The position numbers and the translations under genes were made by a program. This document shows, in pieces, positions 1 to 6,571 of a stretch of 9,548 bases of DNA. Origin of the DNA: an uncultured beta proteobacterium (GTDB lineage Bacteria > Pseudomonadota > Gammaproteobacteria > Burkholderiales > Burkholderiaceae); NCBI GenBank assembly GCA_903892315.1, contig CAITHY010000027.1, positions 1 to 9,548 of the forward strand. Direction: 5' to 3'. The stretch's first letter is position 1; the number at the start of each line of letters is the position of its first letter. A model generated the notes under the pieces. The model was not told the origin of the DNA. It saw nothing but the letters and a program-made list of their open reading frames with translations, and did no database searches.

Positions 1-50
1 AGAATCACACCAAACCCCTTTTTTACTAAATTTTTGTCGTTTATGATCGA

Positions 51-1535
51 TTACCACCCAAAACGCAGCGCCACATAAGGGCCTGCACTGTTAAACCCAT
101 ATAAATTGACTGTGCTGATCTGATTAATCCAGTTATAGCCCCCAGCCAGTTGCCAAGAGCGGTTTAGTGCATATTGATACTCACCTTTTATACTATATTG
201 GCTCATGTAACGTAAGCGGTTACTCTCAATAAGAGAGCTATATCCATTGGTGTCATCGTAATAGGCAGCTTGTAAATCGAGTAAAATTTGCCCAGGCCCA
301 GCAGGAAAAATTGCCAAGGTTCTAAGCGTGGTTTGGTTCTGAGAACCCCCTGGCCTAGCAGGATTTATGGGTTGATCTACCCCCCAACTAAGAATCGCTT
401 GCCAGTAAAAAGGGTCTTGACACCCCACAATCGACTGTAAGCCGAGAAAATTACCAGATAGAATAGTGTTTGTGTCGTAGCGACGCAACATTCCATTAAG
501 GCCCACGCGTAATGAGCAGCTTTTTTCTAATGGAATGATGGCGCCAGCACCGATTCCAGAGGCGTTATAAAAGCTTTCAAAATAGCTCTGATAACCTCCA
601 GAACTAATATTGGCATAGGCTTGCCAGGAGGAAATGGAGCGCCCGTATTCTCCTACTAAGTTATATTGAGAATAATTGGCTTCTGAGTTAATTGGGACAT
701 AGCGTTGGCGAGCGCTGCCATAAAAATCATAGCGATTGCCTTCAATATCCACTTTTTGCAATTCATATTGAATATCCTCTTGGCTATAGGCGCCCTTTTG
801 GGCCTGATAATTAGCGGCCAAGGGGAGTAAAAATGTTTGCCCTGAAACTGTGAGCGCCAAACCTCCCAAATTGGGCGCACCCAGCAAATTACTGTCATAC
901 CCTAAAGTCACGCCCGCTAAACCACTGCCCCGCCAAACCCCATCACTAAAAATGTCTTTGGCCGTCATTAAGCTAGGCGCCAAATCCACGGGCACCATCG
1001 GATCTTTTAGTAGCTGAGCAAGCATCGCCGCTCCAGAACGAACATCTCCTGAGCCAGATAAGGCTAGCGCATAATCGATTTGGGCGCTTTTAAGCCCAGG
1101 GTCTAGCATGACAGCCCGCTCTAAATAATCCACCGCATCTAGATAAAGATGCTGCTCTACCAATAAATGACCTAGTTGAGCTAAAAATTGTGCATTATTC
1201 CAGCAAGGACTAGTCACTTGTGGGGTCTTTAAAGGCGTTACTCCAGAGCTAGAGAGTGTCGTATCTAAAATTTTTAACAAATCAGCTGTTTGCGCCTGGA
1301 CACTTTCATTGCTAGGACGTAAATAATTGATGCAATTGGCAGTAGCGCTCTCTTGATTAGCCTTAGACTTACTGGGCGCAGGATTTGTCTGGGATAAAAA
1401 CTTAGGCAACACAGTTTGCGCATAAGCGAGTGGCGAGCAGATCAGAACAAGCGTCACAAAGCTTGCCCAGAAGATCATTGGCAAACTCCATTTGTGTGAG
1501 TAACCCAGCTCTTTCAATAAAAGGTGTTGACTCAC
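51..1535 (-). CDS. Exported TPR and outer-membrane beta-barrel protein (Slam/DUF560-like?)
   Basis: The protein has about 494 residues. The N-terminus holds a signal peptide: a short basic stretch, a hydrophobic core (about 21-38) and an Ala-Tyr-Ala/Gln cleavage site near 39/40. A Pro/Ser-rich linker follows, then one or two TPR-like helical hairpins (about 112-180, with the pattern LERAVMLDPG). From about 202 to the end the sequence alternates polar and hydrophobic residues, is rich in Tyr, Gly and Asn, and ends in Phe-Gly-Trp, as outer-membrane barrels do for BAM recognition. Size and layout (short TPR part, then a barrel of about 290 residues opening with LGYDSNLLGAP) resemble Slam-type surface-protein secretors. 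A TPR-containing polysaccharide porin is the alternative, but those usually carry many more TPRs. The start is taken as GTG at 1535, with AGGG (1541-1544) five bases upstream; a TTG codon directly precedes it. It is the last gene of the FecR-CHASE2 operon. Barrel call is fairly sure; exact family is inference. Confidence 0.75.
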   Translation of the reverse strand: MSQHLLLKELGYSHKWSLPMIFWASFVTLVLICSPLAYAQTVLPKFLSQTNPAPSKSKANQESATANCINYLRPSNESVQAQTADLLKILDTTLSSSGVTPLKTPQVTSPCWNNAQFLAQLGHLLVEQHLYLDAVDYLERAVMLDPGLKSAQIDYALALSGSGDVRSGAAMLAQLLKDPMVPVDLAPSLMTAKDIFSDGVWRGSGLAGVTLGYDSNLLGAPNLGGLALTVSGQTFLLPLAANYQAQKGAYSQEDIQYELQKVDIEGNRYDFYGSARQRYVPINSEANYSQYNLVGEYGRSISSWQAYANISSGGYQSYFESFYNASGIGAGAIIPLEKSCSLRVGLNGMLRRYDTNTILSGNFLGLQSIVGCQDPFYWQAILSWGVDQPINPARPGGSQNQTTLRTLAIFPAGPGQILLDLQAAYYDDTNGYSSLIESNRLRYMSQYSIKGEYQYALNRSWQLAGGYNWINQISTVNLYGFNSAGPYVALRFGW

Positions 1536-1593
1536 CAAAACCCTATCACTTAATCAAACAATCCATGGCCATACATCAATGTGGGCAAAACCC

Positions 1594-1622
1594 TTGTTCT
1601 TTAAATTATTTTTTTAGAACAA
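1594..1622. repeat. Inverted repeat, 7-base arms, between cyclase-like and barrel genes
   Basis: TTGTTCT (1594-1600) and AGAACAA (1616-1622) are perfect inverted arms around a 15-base AT-rich loop. A small GGG-CAAAA-CCC hairpin (1583-1593) lies next to it. Both sit in the 101-base gap after the cyclase-like stop codon and before the barrel start. The arms are short and AT-rich and no T-run follows in the minus direction, so it is a poor intrinsic terminator. It could be a processing site, an operator or chance. Confidence 0.3.
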
Positions 1623-1636
1623 ACTAAAACACTACT

Positions 1637-3544
1637 TTAATTGAGCGATTCCGATAATGGATACGCATACACCTGATGGGGTTGACGCAAACCCTCCAGC
1701 AAAAACTCGCCCATCGATTGTAAAGGGACATGACGAAGTTGTGATGCCAGAGATTGCCCAATCAAGATTGGATGAGAAAGCTCCGCAGTCATAACTACTA
1801 AGGCGCTGGCCACAGTGACGGTTGGGCCCATTACTAAATGGGTGCGGCGTTTAGCTAAGCCAAAAGATCCGACCATGCTACTACCAGACTCCAAGCCAAT
1901 ACCTAAAACCAGAGGCGCCAAACCGCCAGGGGCAGGATCAGGCAAAAATGCCAATGAGGCCGCCTGCAAAGATAAAGCTGCTTGCAAAGCTTGAGCTTGC
2001 ATCAGCCCATTATCAGTTGAGGTAGGCAAACGCCAAATTGCAATCACTGCATCACCTTGAAAAGTCTCAATTTCTCCTTGATGCTCACTCACAATTTGGG
2101 TTGCAATTGTGAAAAAAGTTTGCAATACCGCAGCAGCCTCCTCAGCCGGCCTAGCCTCACAATAGGCTGAAAAATTACGGATATCGGCAAACATTACCAC
2201 TACCGATTCAGTAGCCGCATGAATTGCATTTGAGGGTGACTGCATAGCCAAAGAACGCGCCACTGGAGCTGGCAAATAACTAGATAAATGTTGATACAGT
2301 AAGTCACGATCCCAGCTTGAGCGCGCATGCTCTAAAGCCGCCCAGAATAAGCTTACTAAAAAGACAAAGCTAGCTGACTCAATCCAGCCTAACCACCATG
2401 AGTACCGCCACAACGCCCAGACAAAGAAAAACCAATAAAGCAAACCTAAAGCAAAACCAGCAACGGGAATCCAATAACTTGGGCAGCGCTTGCGAACCAA
2501 TAAAGCAATTAACCCTAACCCAAGCAAAACTAAAAGGCCTTGATAAACAGGCGCAAAGCGTGGGGTAAATGGAATATTGTTATCTAAGAGGCCAACCAAT
2601 AACTCAGCATGGGCTTGCATGCCTGCGGCAATGGGGTCTAGCGGCGTAGTAATCGCATCATTTAATCCCAATGCAGTACTACCAACTAAAACGATGGCAT
2701 TTTTTAATAAGTCTTTAGGAATTCGATGAGCCAGCACGTCAGCAGCAGAAATGCTAATAAAACTACTGGTCGGTAAACGCCAAGGAAAACGAATATCGCC
2801 ACGGTGATCTAAAGGAATTTTCTGTGGGACTAAATTGTCTCCCGTTAATTGCCATGCAGATTCATTCCACTTGCCCTGCTGCAAGGCCAAAGTAGATTCA
2901 CCGCTAAGCTGCATTAAAGCGGCAATATCCAGTGCAGGGTAAGCGCGATTATCATGACAGATGATTGCAGGCTCTGTTCGCAAAACCCCATCAGCCGATA
3001 GGCGAGGAGTAATGTGACCGGCTCTAGCGTCCCAAGCACCCACATTAGCAAGAAACCCTGTCGCAGTGGCAAATGGAATGGGGCAGTCAGACCAATTTAA
3101 TGGACTACGCAAAATTCCGACCGAATGATCTAACGGGGTTTCAAGAGCAAGTACTTGAGAAAATACTGGGTGATACTTGGCAATCGCGCGACCCATCTGG
3201 TCATCACCCGTTCGCATTTCAGAAAAAACGATGTCATAGACTTGCAGTTGTCCGCCAGCCTCGCCAATTTGCTCAATTAACTGGCCAACTTGATTTCTAG
3301 ACCAAGGCCAAGACCCCAATTCTTGCAAGCTATTTTCATTGATATCAACCAAAATGACGCGACGCTCAGAAGCAGGGCTTGCACCCAGATTGGTCAAGCG
3401 CCAAACCCAGTCACCCGATTGTGTCTCAAGCCTTGAAAGCGCCCCACCGATGAGCCCGTTTAGCAATAACCAAACAAGCGCACCGAGACCAAGGCCCAAT
3501 ACCCAAACCCAACGACGCGATGACCAAAAGGCGAATTTACGCAA
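1637..3544 (-). CDS. CHASE2-domain membrane protein with degenerate class III cyclase domain
   Basis: A 635-residue inner-membrane sensor-like protein. Order: N-terminal membrane helix (about 12-34); periplasmic CHASE2 domain (about 40-325) with its typical VDINENSLQELGSWPW opening and the closing VLVGSTALGLNDAITTPLD; three membrane helices (about 332-350, 357-377, 386-404); cytoplasmic class III cyclase fold (about 445-632). In the cyclase part the metal-binding Asp454 (FADIRNFS) and Asp498 (FQGDAV) are present. The Lys expected three residues before the Gly of GD is Thr494. The Asp/Thr expected three before the second Gly (VMGPTV) is Leu570. The ribose-positioning Asn is Thr577 and the transition-state Arg is Ala581. 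Ordinary cAMP or cGMP synthesis is therefore unlikely; regulatory nucleotide binding remains possible. The start is TTG, directly after the FecR stop codon, with a GGGGG Shine-Dalgarno run six bases upstream, so translation is probably coupled to the FecR gene. CHASE2 usually senses a periplasmic signal, and the FecR product is the obvious candidate partner. Confidence 0.9.
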   Translation of the reverse strand: MRKFAFWSSRRWVWVLGLGLGALVWLLLNGLIGGALSRLETQSGDWVWRLTNLGASPASERRVILVDINENSLQELGSWPWSRNQVGQLIEQIGEAGGQLQVYDIVFSEMRTGDDQMGRAIAKYHPVFSQVLALETPLDHSVGILRSPLNWSDCPIPFATATGFLANVGAWDARAGHITPRLSADGVLRTEPAIICHDNRAYPALDIAALMQLSGESTLALQQGKWNESAWQLTGDNLVPQKIPLDHRGDIRFPWRLPTSSFISISAADVLAHRIPKDLLKNAIVLVGSTALGLNDAITTPLDPIAAGMQAHAELLVGLLDNNIPFTPRFAPVYQGLLVLLGLGLIALLVRKRCPSYWIPVAGFALGLLYWFFFVWALWRYSWWLGWIESASFVFLVSLFWAALEHARSSWDRDLLYQHLSSYLPAPVARSLAMQSPSNAIHAATESVVVMFADIRNFSAYCEARPAEEAAAVLQTFFTIATQIVSEHQGEIETFQGDAVIAIWRLPTSTDNGLMQAQALQAALSLQAASLAFLPDPAPGGLAPLVLGIGLESGSSMVGSFGLAKRRTHLVMGPTVTVASALVVMTAELSHPILIGQSLASQLRHVPLQSMGEFLLEGLRQPHQVYAYPLSESLN

Positions 3545-4888
3545 TTAACGCCCCCATAACGTAATTCCGTTGACAGTGCCCTGCTGATAGACTTTGGAAA
3601 AAGCATATCCCGCTGCTGTACCTGTCGTATTGAGTCCGCCAGTAAGTGCAGCATCTCCACTGGTTCCCCGCATCACCCCTGTAGCATTAATCACTCCCTG
3701 AGAATTCATCGTGGTGTTGCCCAGTGCTGGACTGGACATGCTCAGTTGAGTATTAAAAGTATTGTTCACAAAGTTCACGCTCAGAGCACCTTGAGAGACT
3801 TGAACGGGCTGATAGCTATAAGTAGCTGGCAAGTACAGACTAGCCAAGGACTCTTTTAACTGAAAAGTAGCAGAGGTTGCGGTAGGACTATAAATCGGAT
3901 GTGCACCAGGATCACGATATAAAGTGTAAGCACCATTACCTGCTAGCAATTGCATTCCTGCCTGAAAAGCCGCACTCGCCGATTGAACAAATCCGTCACC
4001 AGCTACCGTTGCAGTCCAAGGAAAACGCCCCCAAAATAAATCTATTGGGGCTTGCGGACCTACGGCATTGAAAATTTGATCTGTGGCTGCTGCTACCACT
4101 GTTAAATTTTGAACTGAAGCGGTATTGGTATTGGAAGTGCCGGTAGAGCCATTAGCGATTGAAGTGGTACTAGAAATCGTTTCATTTTTCTTGCTAGCTA
4201 GCAAATCGAAAGCAGGCACCAAACTTGGTGCTGCTTGACCTTTTTGCAGTTGCAGCATTTGCCCCTGCATCTGCGCCGTTAAGGTTAAATCATGACCATT
4301 TTGACAGGCCCCTAAATTGGCCGCACAAGGCGAGGAAAGGGGAGATAAGACAATTGCGCCCGTAATGACAGAAGCCAAAGTCTGATGAGCTTCAGACTTG
4401 ACTACAAAATCAGTACCCTTGATCCCAATAGCAGCTAAGGGGGTATTTAATCGAAAACGTTCATGATTTTCCTCTCCCCAAGAACCGGTAATCGAGCGCA
4501 TCGCGCCTTGCTCTAAACGAAAACGAATACTTGCCTCTGTTTTTGCACTCGCTGGGGAGTAATCTTCAATAATGAGGTGACTTTGAGGACGCACACTAAT
4601 GCGCGCACCATCGACGAATAGCAAGTGCACATGACCTGCGGCATTGGTAAAAAGCTGATCACCGACGCGCACAAGGCCGTCTTTCTCTAAAATCTCTTCT
4701 TGCCCTTGCAGATGAATGACTTTGACAACTCCAATAACGAGGGAGGCTTGACCCACGACCGCCTCTAATGCAGGCTTACCAGAGGCTTGGGTTAAAGTTT
4801 GAGAAAATGCAGGACAGGCGTACATAGCACTCAATCCCCACAAGGAGAGCGCTAGCACCTGAATTGCCCTATTAAGAACCTTTTTCAC
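3545..4888 (-). CDS. Exported FecR-domain protein with C-terminal beta-rich domain
   Basis: The chosen product has 447 residues, starting at GTG 4888. This gives a clean signal peptide (KK, hydrophobic core, Ala-Phe-Ser/Gln near 29/30). A Cys at 25 (Met-Tyr-Ala-Cys) is only a poor lipobox. The FecR domain covers about 54-180, with VHLLFVDGARISVRP and the family hallmark TPLAAIGIKGTDF (149-161). Two Cys (188 and 195) may form a disulfide. A Ser/Thr/Asn-rich linker (about 236-260) leads to a beta-rich C-terminal domain (about 282-447) with ALSVNFVNNTF and a final GITLWGR. Its strand pattern recalls the small barrel of transferrin-binding-protein-like proteins. This is not the FecR of iron-citrate signalling: no sigma factor or TonB receptor is nearby. 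A longer reading to TTG 5021 is possible but would carry 45 residues ahead of the signal peptide and overlap the predicted promoter. TTG 4891 directly before the GTG is equally placed for AAAGG (4900-4904). It is first gene of the operon and may be the ligand or partner of CHASE2. Confidence 0.85.
   Translation of the reverse strand: MKKVLNRAIQVLALSLWGLSAMYACPAFSQTLTQASGKPALEAVVGQASLVIGVVKVIHLQGQEEILEKDGLVRVGDQLFTNAAGHVHLLFVDGARISVRPQSHLIIEDYSPASAKTEASIRFRLEQGAMRSITGSWGEENHERFRLNTPLAAIGIKGTDFVVKSEAHQTLASVITGAIVLSPLSSPCAANLGACQNGHDLTLTAQMQGQMLQLQKGQAAPSLVPAFDLLASKKNETISSTTSIANGSTGTSNTNTASVQNLTVVAAATDQIFNAVGPQAPIDLFWGRFPWTATVAGDGFVQSASAAFQAGMQLLAGNGAYTLYRDPGAHPIYSPTATSATFQLKESLASLYLPATYSYQPVQVSQGALSVNFVNNTFNTQLSMSSPALGNTTMNSQGVINATGVMRGTSGDAALTGGLNTTGTAAGYAFSKVYQQGTVNGITLWGR
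3551..3555 (-). promoter_or_regulatory. Ribosome binding site deciding the TTG start of the CHASE2 gene
   Basis: On the minus strand GGGGG sits six bases before the TTG codon at 3544, inside the last codons of the FecR gene. No other plausible start with a ribosome site lies nearby, so the rare TTG start is supported and the two genes abut without a gap. Confidence 0.55.
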
Positions 4889-4899
4889 CAAATAACACG

Positions 4900-4904
4900 C
4901 CTTT
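4900..4904 (-). promoter_or_regulatory. Ribosome binding site of the FecR gene
   Basis: Minus-strand AAAGG lies 11 bases before GTG 4888 and 8 bases before TTG 4891. It supports initiation at this TTG-GTG pair rather than at the far upstream TTG 5021, for which no ribosome site is visible. Confidence 0.45.
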
Positions 4905-4985
4905 AATTTTTCCACTCCCCAAGGATTTGCAGAGAAAGTGGCTACTGCCTGTGCTTCACCCAGATATCCCAAGGTAGGCTGTGTG

Positions 4986-4994
4986 ATTATCCCA
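4986..4994 (-). promoter_or_regulatory. Extended -10 promoter of the FecR-CHASE2-barrel operon
   Basis: Read on the minus strand, TGGGATAAT is an extended -10 (TGn followed by GATAAT, five of six bases of TATAAT). No good -35 lies 16-18 bases upstream, as expected for an activator-dependent promoter. The predicted start is near 4979, giving a leader of about 90 bases before GTG 4888. The CRP-type box at 5013-5028 is centred 41.5 bases upstream of this start. Confidence 0.55.
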
Positions 4995-5012
4995 CCACCC
5001 ATTTGAAGGGCT

Positions 5013-5028
5013 TGTGCGTTCAATCACA
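5013..5028. promoter_or_regulatory. CRP-type operator between the divergent operons
   Basis: TGTGC-GTTCAA-TCACA matches the CRP consensus TGTGA-N6-TCACA at nine of ten half-site bases, and the TT after TCACA also fits. It lies at -41.5 relative to the predicted FecR-operon start, the class II activator position. It lies just upstream of the regulator gene, whose recognition helix (SRETVTR) keeps the Arg, Glu and Arg that read TGTGA in E. coli CRP. Either the local regulator or a housekeeping CRP could bind. Confidence 0.6.
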
Positions 5029-5058
5029 TTGTTTACGCGGTTCTAGTCCAGTTAAACT
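5029..5058 (+). promoter_or_regulatory. Weak candidate promoter for the regulator-polysaccharide operon
   Basis: TTGTTT (5029-5034), an 18-base spacer and TAAACT (5053-5058, four of six bases) form a weak sigma-70-like promoter directly beside the CRP-type box. The start would fall near 5065, almost on the first codon, so the mRNA could be nearly leaderless. This agrees with the lack of a clear Shine-Dalgarno before ATG 5067. Confidence 0.25.
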
Positions 5059-5066
5059 AAGCCTTG

Positions 5067-5768
5067 ATGCCAGTTTCCTTACAACTTTTATATCAAATAC
5101 CGCTACTTCGGACACTCCCACCAGAAGAGTTGACCCAGCTTTCCCAGCAAATGACACTGCATACCCACCCGCGCAGAGGGGTAGTGCTTGGTAAGGATAG
5201 TCCACAAAAAAGTTTGGGATTTTTACTAAGCGGGCGTTTGCAAGCTGTTGATTTCACTGTCGATGGGCGTAGCGTAGGATTGTATTTTGTTGAACCTGGA
5301 GACTATTTTGGCGAGCTCTCCGTCATTGATGGGAAAGCGCCCGCTGAATTTATGATCGCCGCAACTGAATCAGTGGTCGCTTCCCTATCAATCGAGTGGG
5401 CACAACAATTGGTTTTACGTTACCCCGCCGTAGCCCAACAATTTTTGTTACGAATGGCCTTACGCGTTCGTACAGTAATGGCCCAGCGCACGCTCTTGGG
5501 ACTTACCAACCCTGTGCAGCGTTTGTGTGTTTTACTCCTCCAACTTCCAGGGCATGATCAAGCTGGCCAATACATCTTGAACCCAGCCCCCACTCATCAA
5601 GAGCTTGCGATTATGATTAATGCCAGCCGCGAAACAGTTACCCGAGCCTTTCAAGTTATGACGCAGCAAAAAATCCTCATCCGTCAAGGCAACGCACTAC
5701 ATGTATTGCAACTTGGTGCCATCAAAGATATTGCTGAAGGTCGTAAAGAAACCCCGAAGGCTAGCTAA
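5067..5768 (+). CDS. Crp/Fnr-family transcriptional regulator
   Basis: A 233-residue protein, usual length for the family. The cyclic-nucleotide-binding fold spans about 10-115, with FLLSGRLQAVD and FVEPGDYFGELSVIDG; a dimerisation helix follows at about 109-137; the C-terminal winged helix-turn-helix lies at about 150-215. In the phosphate-binding cassette, GEL (82-84) is present but the Arg-Ser that grips the cAMP phosphate is replaced by Ala-Pro-Ala-Glu (91-94), so classic cAMP binding is doubtful. No Fnr-type N-terminal Cys cluster is seen. The recognition helix SRETVTR (187-193) matches CRP at the three DNA-contacting residues, predicting TGTGA half-sites. ATG 5067 is preferred over the adjacent TTG 5064; neither has a clear ribosome site. 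Its stop codon overlaps the exporter permease start, so it is co-expressed with polysaccharide genes. Probable targets are the divergent FecR operon and its own promoter through the box at 5013-5028. Confidence 0.9.
   Translation: MPVSLQLLYQIPLLRTLPPEELTQLSQQMTLHTHPRRGVVLGKDSPQKSLGFLLSGRLQAVDFTVDGRSVGLYFVEPGDYFGELSVIDGKAPAEFMIAATESVVASLSIEWAQQLVLRYPAVAQQFLLRMALRVRTVMAQRTLLGLTNPVQRLCVLLLQLPGHDQAGQYILNPAPTHQELAIMINASRETVTRAFQVMTQQKILIRQGNALHVLQLGAIKDIAEGRKETPKAS
5756..5760 (+). promoter_or_regulatory. Ribosome binding site of the permease gene
   Basis: GAAGG lies seven bases before ATG 5768, within the last codons of the regulator gene, and supports the start that overlaps the regulator's TAA by one base (TAATG). 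Confidence 0.5.
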
Positions 5769-6571
5769 TGACAAACCTGAGTGAATATTTGTGGCCATGG
5801 AAACAACGCGAGCTCATTGCACAATTTGTTCGGCGCGAGTTACAAAGCCGCTATCGCCAATCACTCTTTGGTTTAGCGTGGCTATTACTAGTACCTCTAT
5901 TAACACTAGCGGTTTATACCGTAGTTTTTCAGTATATTTTTACCAGTCGCTGGGCCGACACTCAAACTACCAACCTCGCCTTTGCGCTGCGTTTATTTGC
6001 AGGCTTAAGTCTTTTTAGCCTAGTTTCCGAATGCCTCATGCGAGCGCCCCGTCTAGTGGTAAATCAACCTAATTTGGTGAAAAAAGTAGTGTTCCCGCTA
6101 CCGATTTTAATTTGGATTCAAGGTTTAGTAAGCGTTGTCCAACTAGGGGTAGCGCTGATTATTTTATTAATCGGCCAGTGGTTTGATGCTGGTGTCATCC
6201 CCTTAGGAATTTTAGGCACCCCTTTGATCCTCATTCCTTTGATCTATTGGGTATTGGGTCTGTCCTGGTTTTTAGCGGCACTAGGTGTGTACTTGCGAGA
6301 TGTTGAGCAAATTGTTGGCCTAGGGATGAGCTTATTACTTTTTTTAACACCCATCTTTTATCCCGTTAGTAGTCTGCCTAGCCTTTGGCAAGAATGGATG
6401 GGTTACTACCCCCTAGCCTATTGGATTGAATCTTTTCGACAGCTCGTTTTTAATAATCAATGGCCAAGCCTAGGTCATTATTTAGGGATGGTTCTGTGTA
6501 GTCTTCTGACGGCTATCGCCGGAGCAGCCTTCTTTAGGCATGCTCAGGAAGGGTTTGCTGATGTCCTTTAA
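5768..6571 (+). CDS. wzm: ABC-2 type polysaccharide export permease (Wzm/KpsM type)
   Basis: A 267-residue inner-membrane permease, normal for the family. The N-terminal amphipathic gate helix (ELIAQFVRRELQSRYRQS, about 15-32) runs into GLAWLLLVPLL. About six membrane helices follow (about 35-56, 72-92, 112-137, 147-175, 182-200 and 235-256). The pattern ALGVYLRDVEQIV with LTPIFYPVSSLP (about 171-204) is typical of O-antigen, capsule and teichoic-acid exporters. With the ATPase encoded next it would export a lipid-linked glycan across the inner membrane. The gene begins on the last base of the upstream stop and ends 11 bases inside the next gene, which indicates coupled translation. The family is clear; the exported polymer cannot be told from this window. 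The symbol is by class, since kpsM-like or tagG-like naming is also possible. Confidence 0.92.
   Translation: MTNLSEYLWPWKQRELIAQFVRRELQSRYRQSLFGLAWLLLVPLLTLAVYTVVFQYIFTSRWADTQTTNLAFALRLFAGLSLFSLVSECLMRAPRLVVNQPNLVKKVVFPLPILIWIQGLVSVVQLGVALIILLIGQWFDAGVIPLGILGTPLILIPLIYWVLGLSWFLAALGVYLRDVEQIVGLGMSLLLFLTPIFYPVSSLPSLWQEWMGYYPLAYWIESFRQLVFNNQWPSLGHYLGMVLCSLLTAIAGAAFFRHAQEGFADVL
6546..6552 (+). promoter_or_regulatory. Ribosome binding site selecting ATG 6561 for the ATPase gene
   Basis: AGGAAGG lies eight bases before ATG 6561. It favours this start over the in-frame ATG at 6540, seven codons upstream. Confidence 0.65.

Noticed and set aside
1594..1622. Intrinsic terminator after the cyclase-like gene
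   Set aside because: The stem is only seven weak base pairs with a 15-base loop and no T-run follows in the minus direction.
3073..3660. Open frames opposite or out of frame to the CHASE2 and FecR genes
   Set aside because: They overlap strongly supported coding sequence, show no recognisable domains, and have no ribosome sites; treated as shadows.
3545..4888. Iron-citrate type FecR anti-sigma regulator
   Set aside because: No ECF sigma factor or TonB receptor lies near, the protein has a signal peptide instead of the anti-sigma membrane layout, and it carries an unrelated C-terminal domain.
4889..5023. FecR gene extended to TTG 5021 (492 residues)
   Set aside because: The extra 45 residues precede a clean signal peptide, have no ribosome site, and would cover the predicted -10 and CRP-type box.
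4982..5028. TGTGATT and AATCACA as a 33-base-spaced inverted repeat, and TTGAA-N11-TTCAA (5003-5023)
   Set aside because: The right arm is better explained as half of the compact CRP-type box 5013-5028; the left arm coincides with the -10 element.
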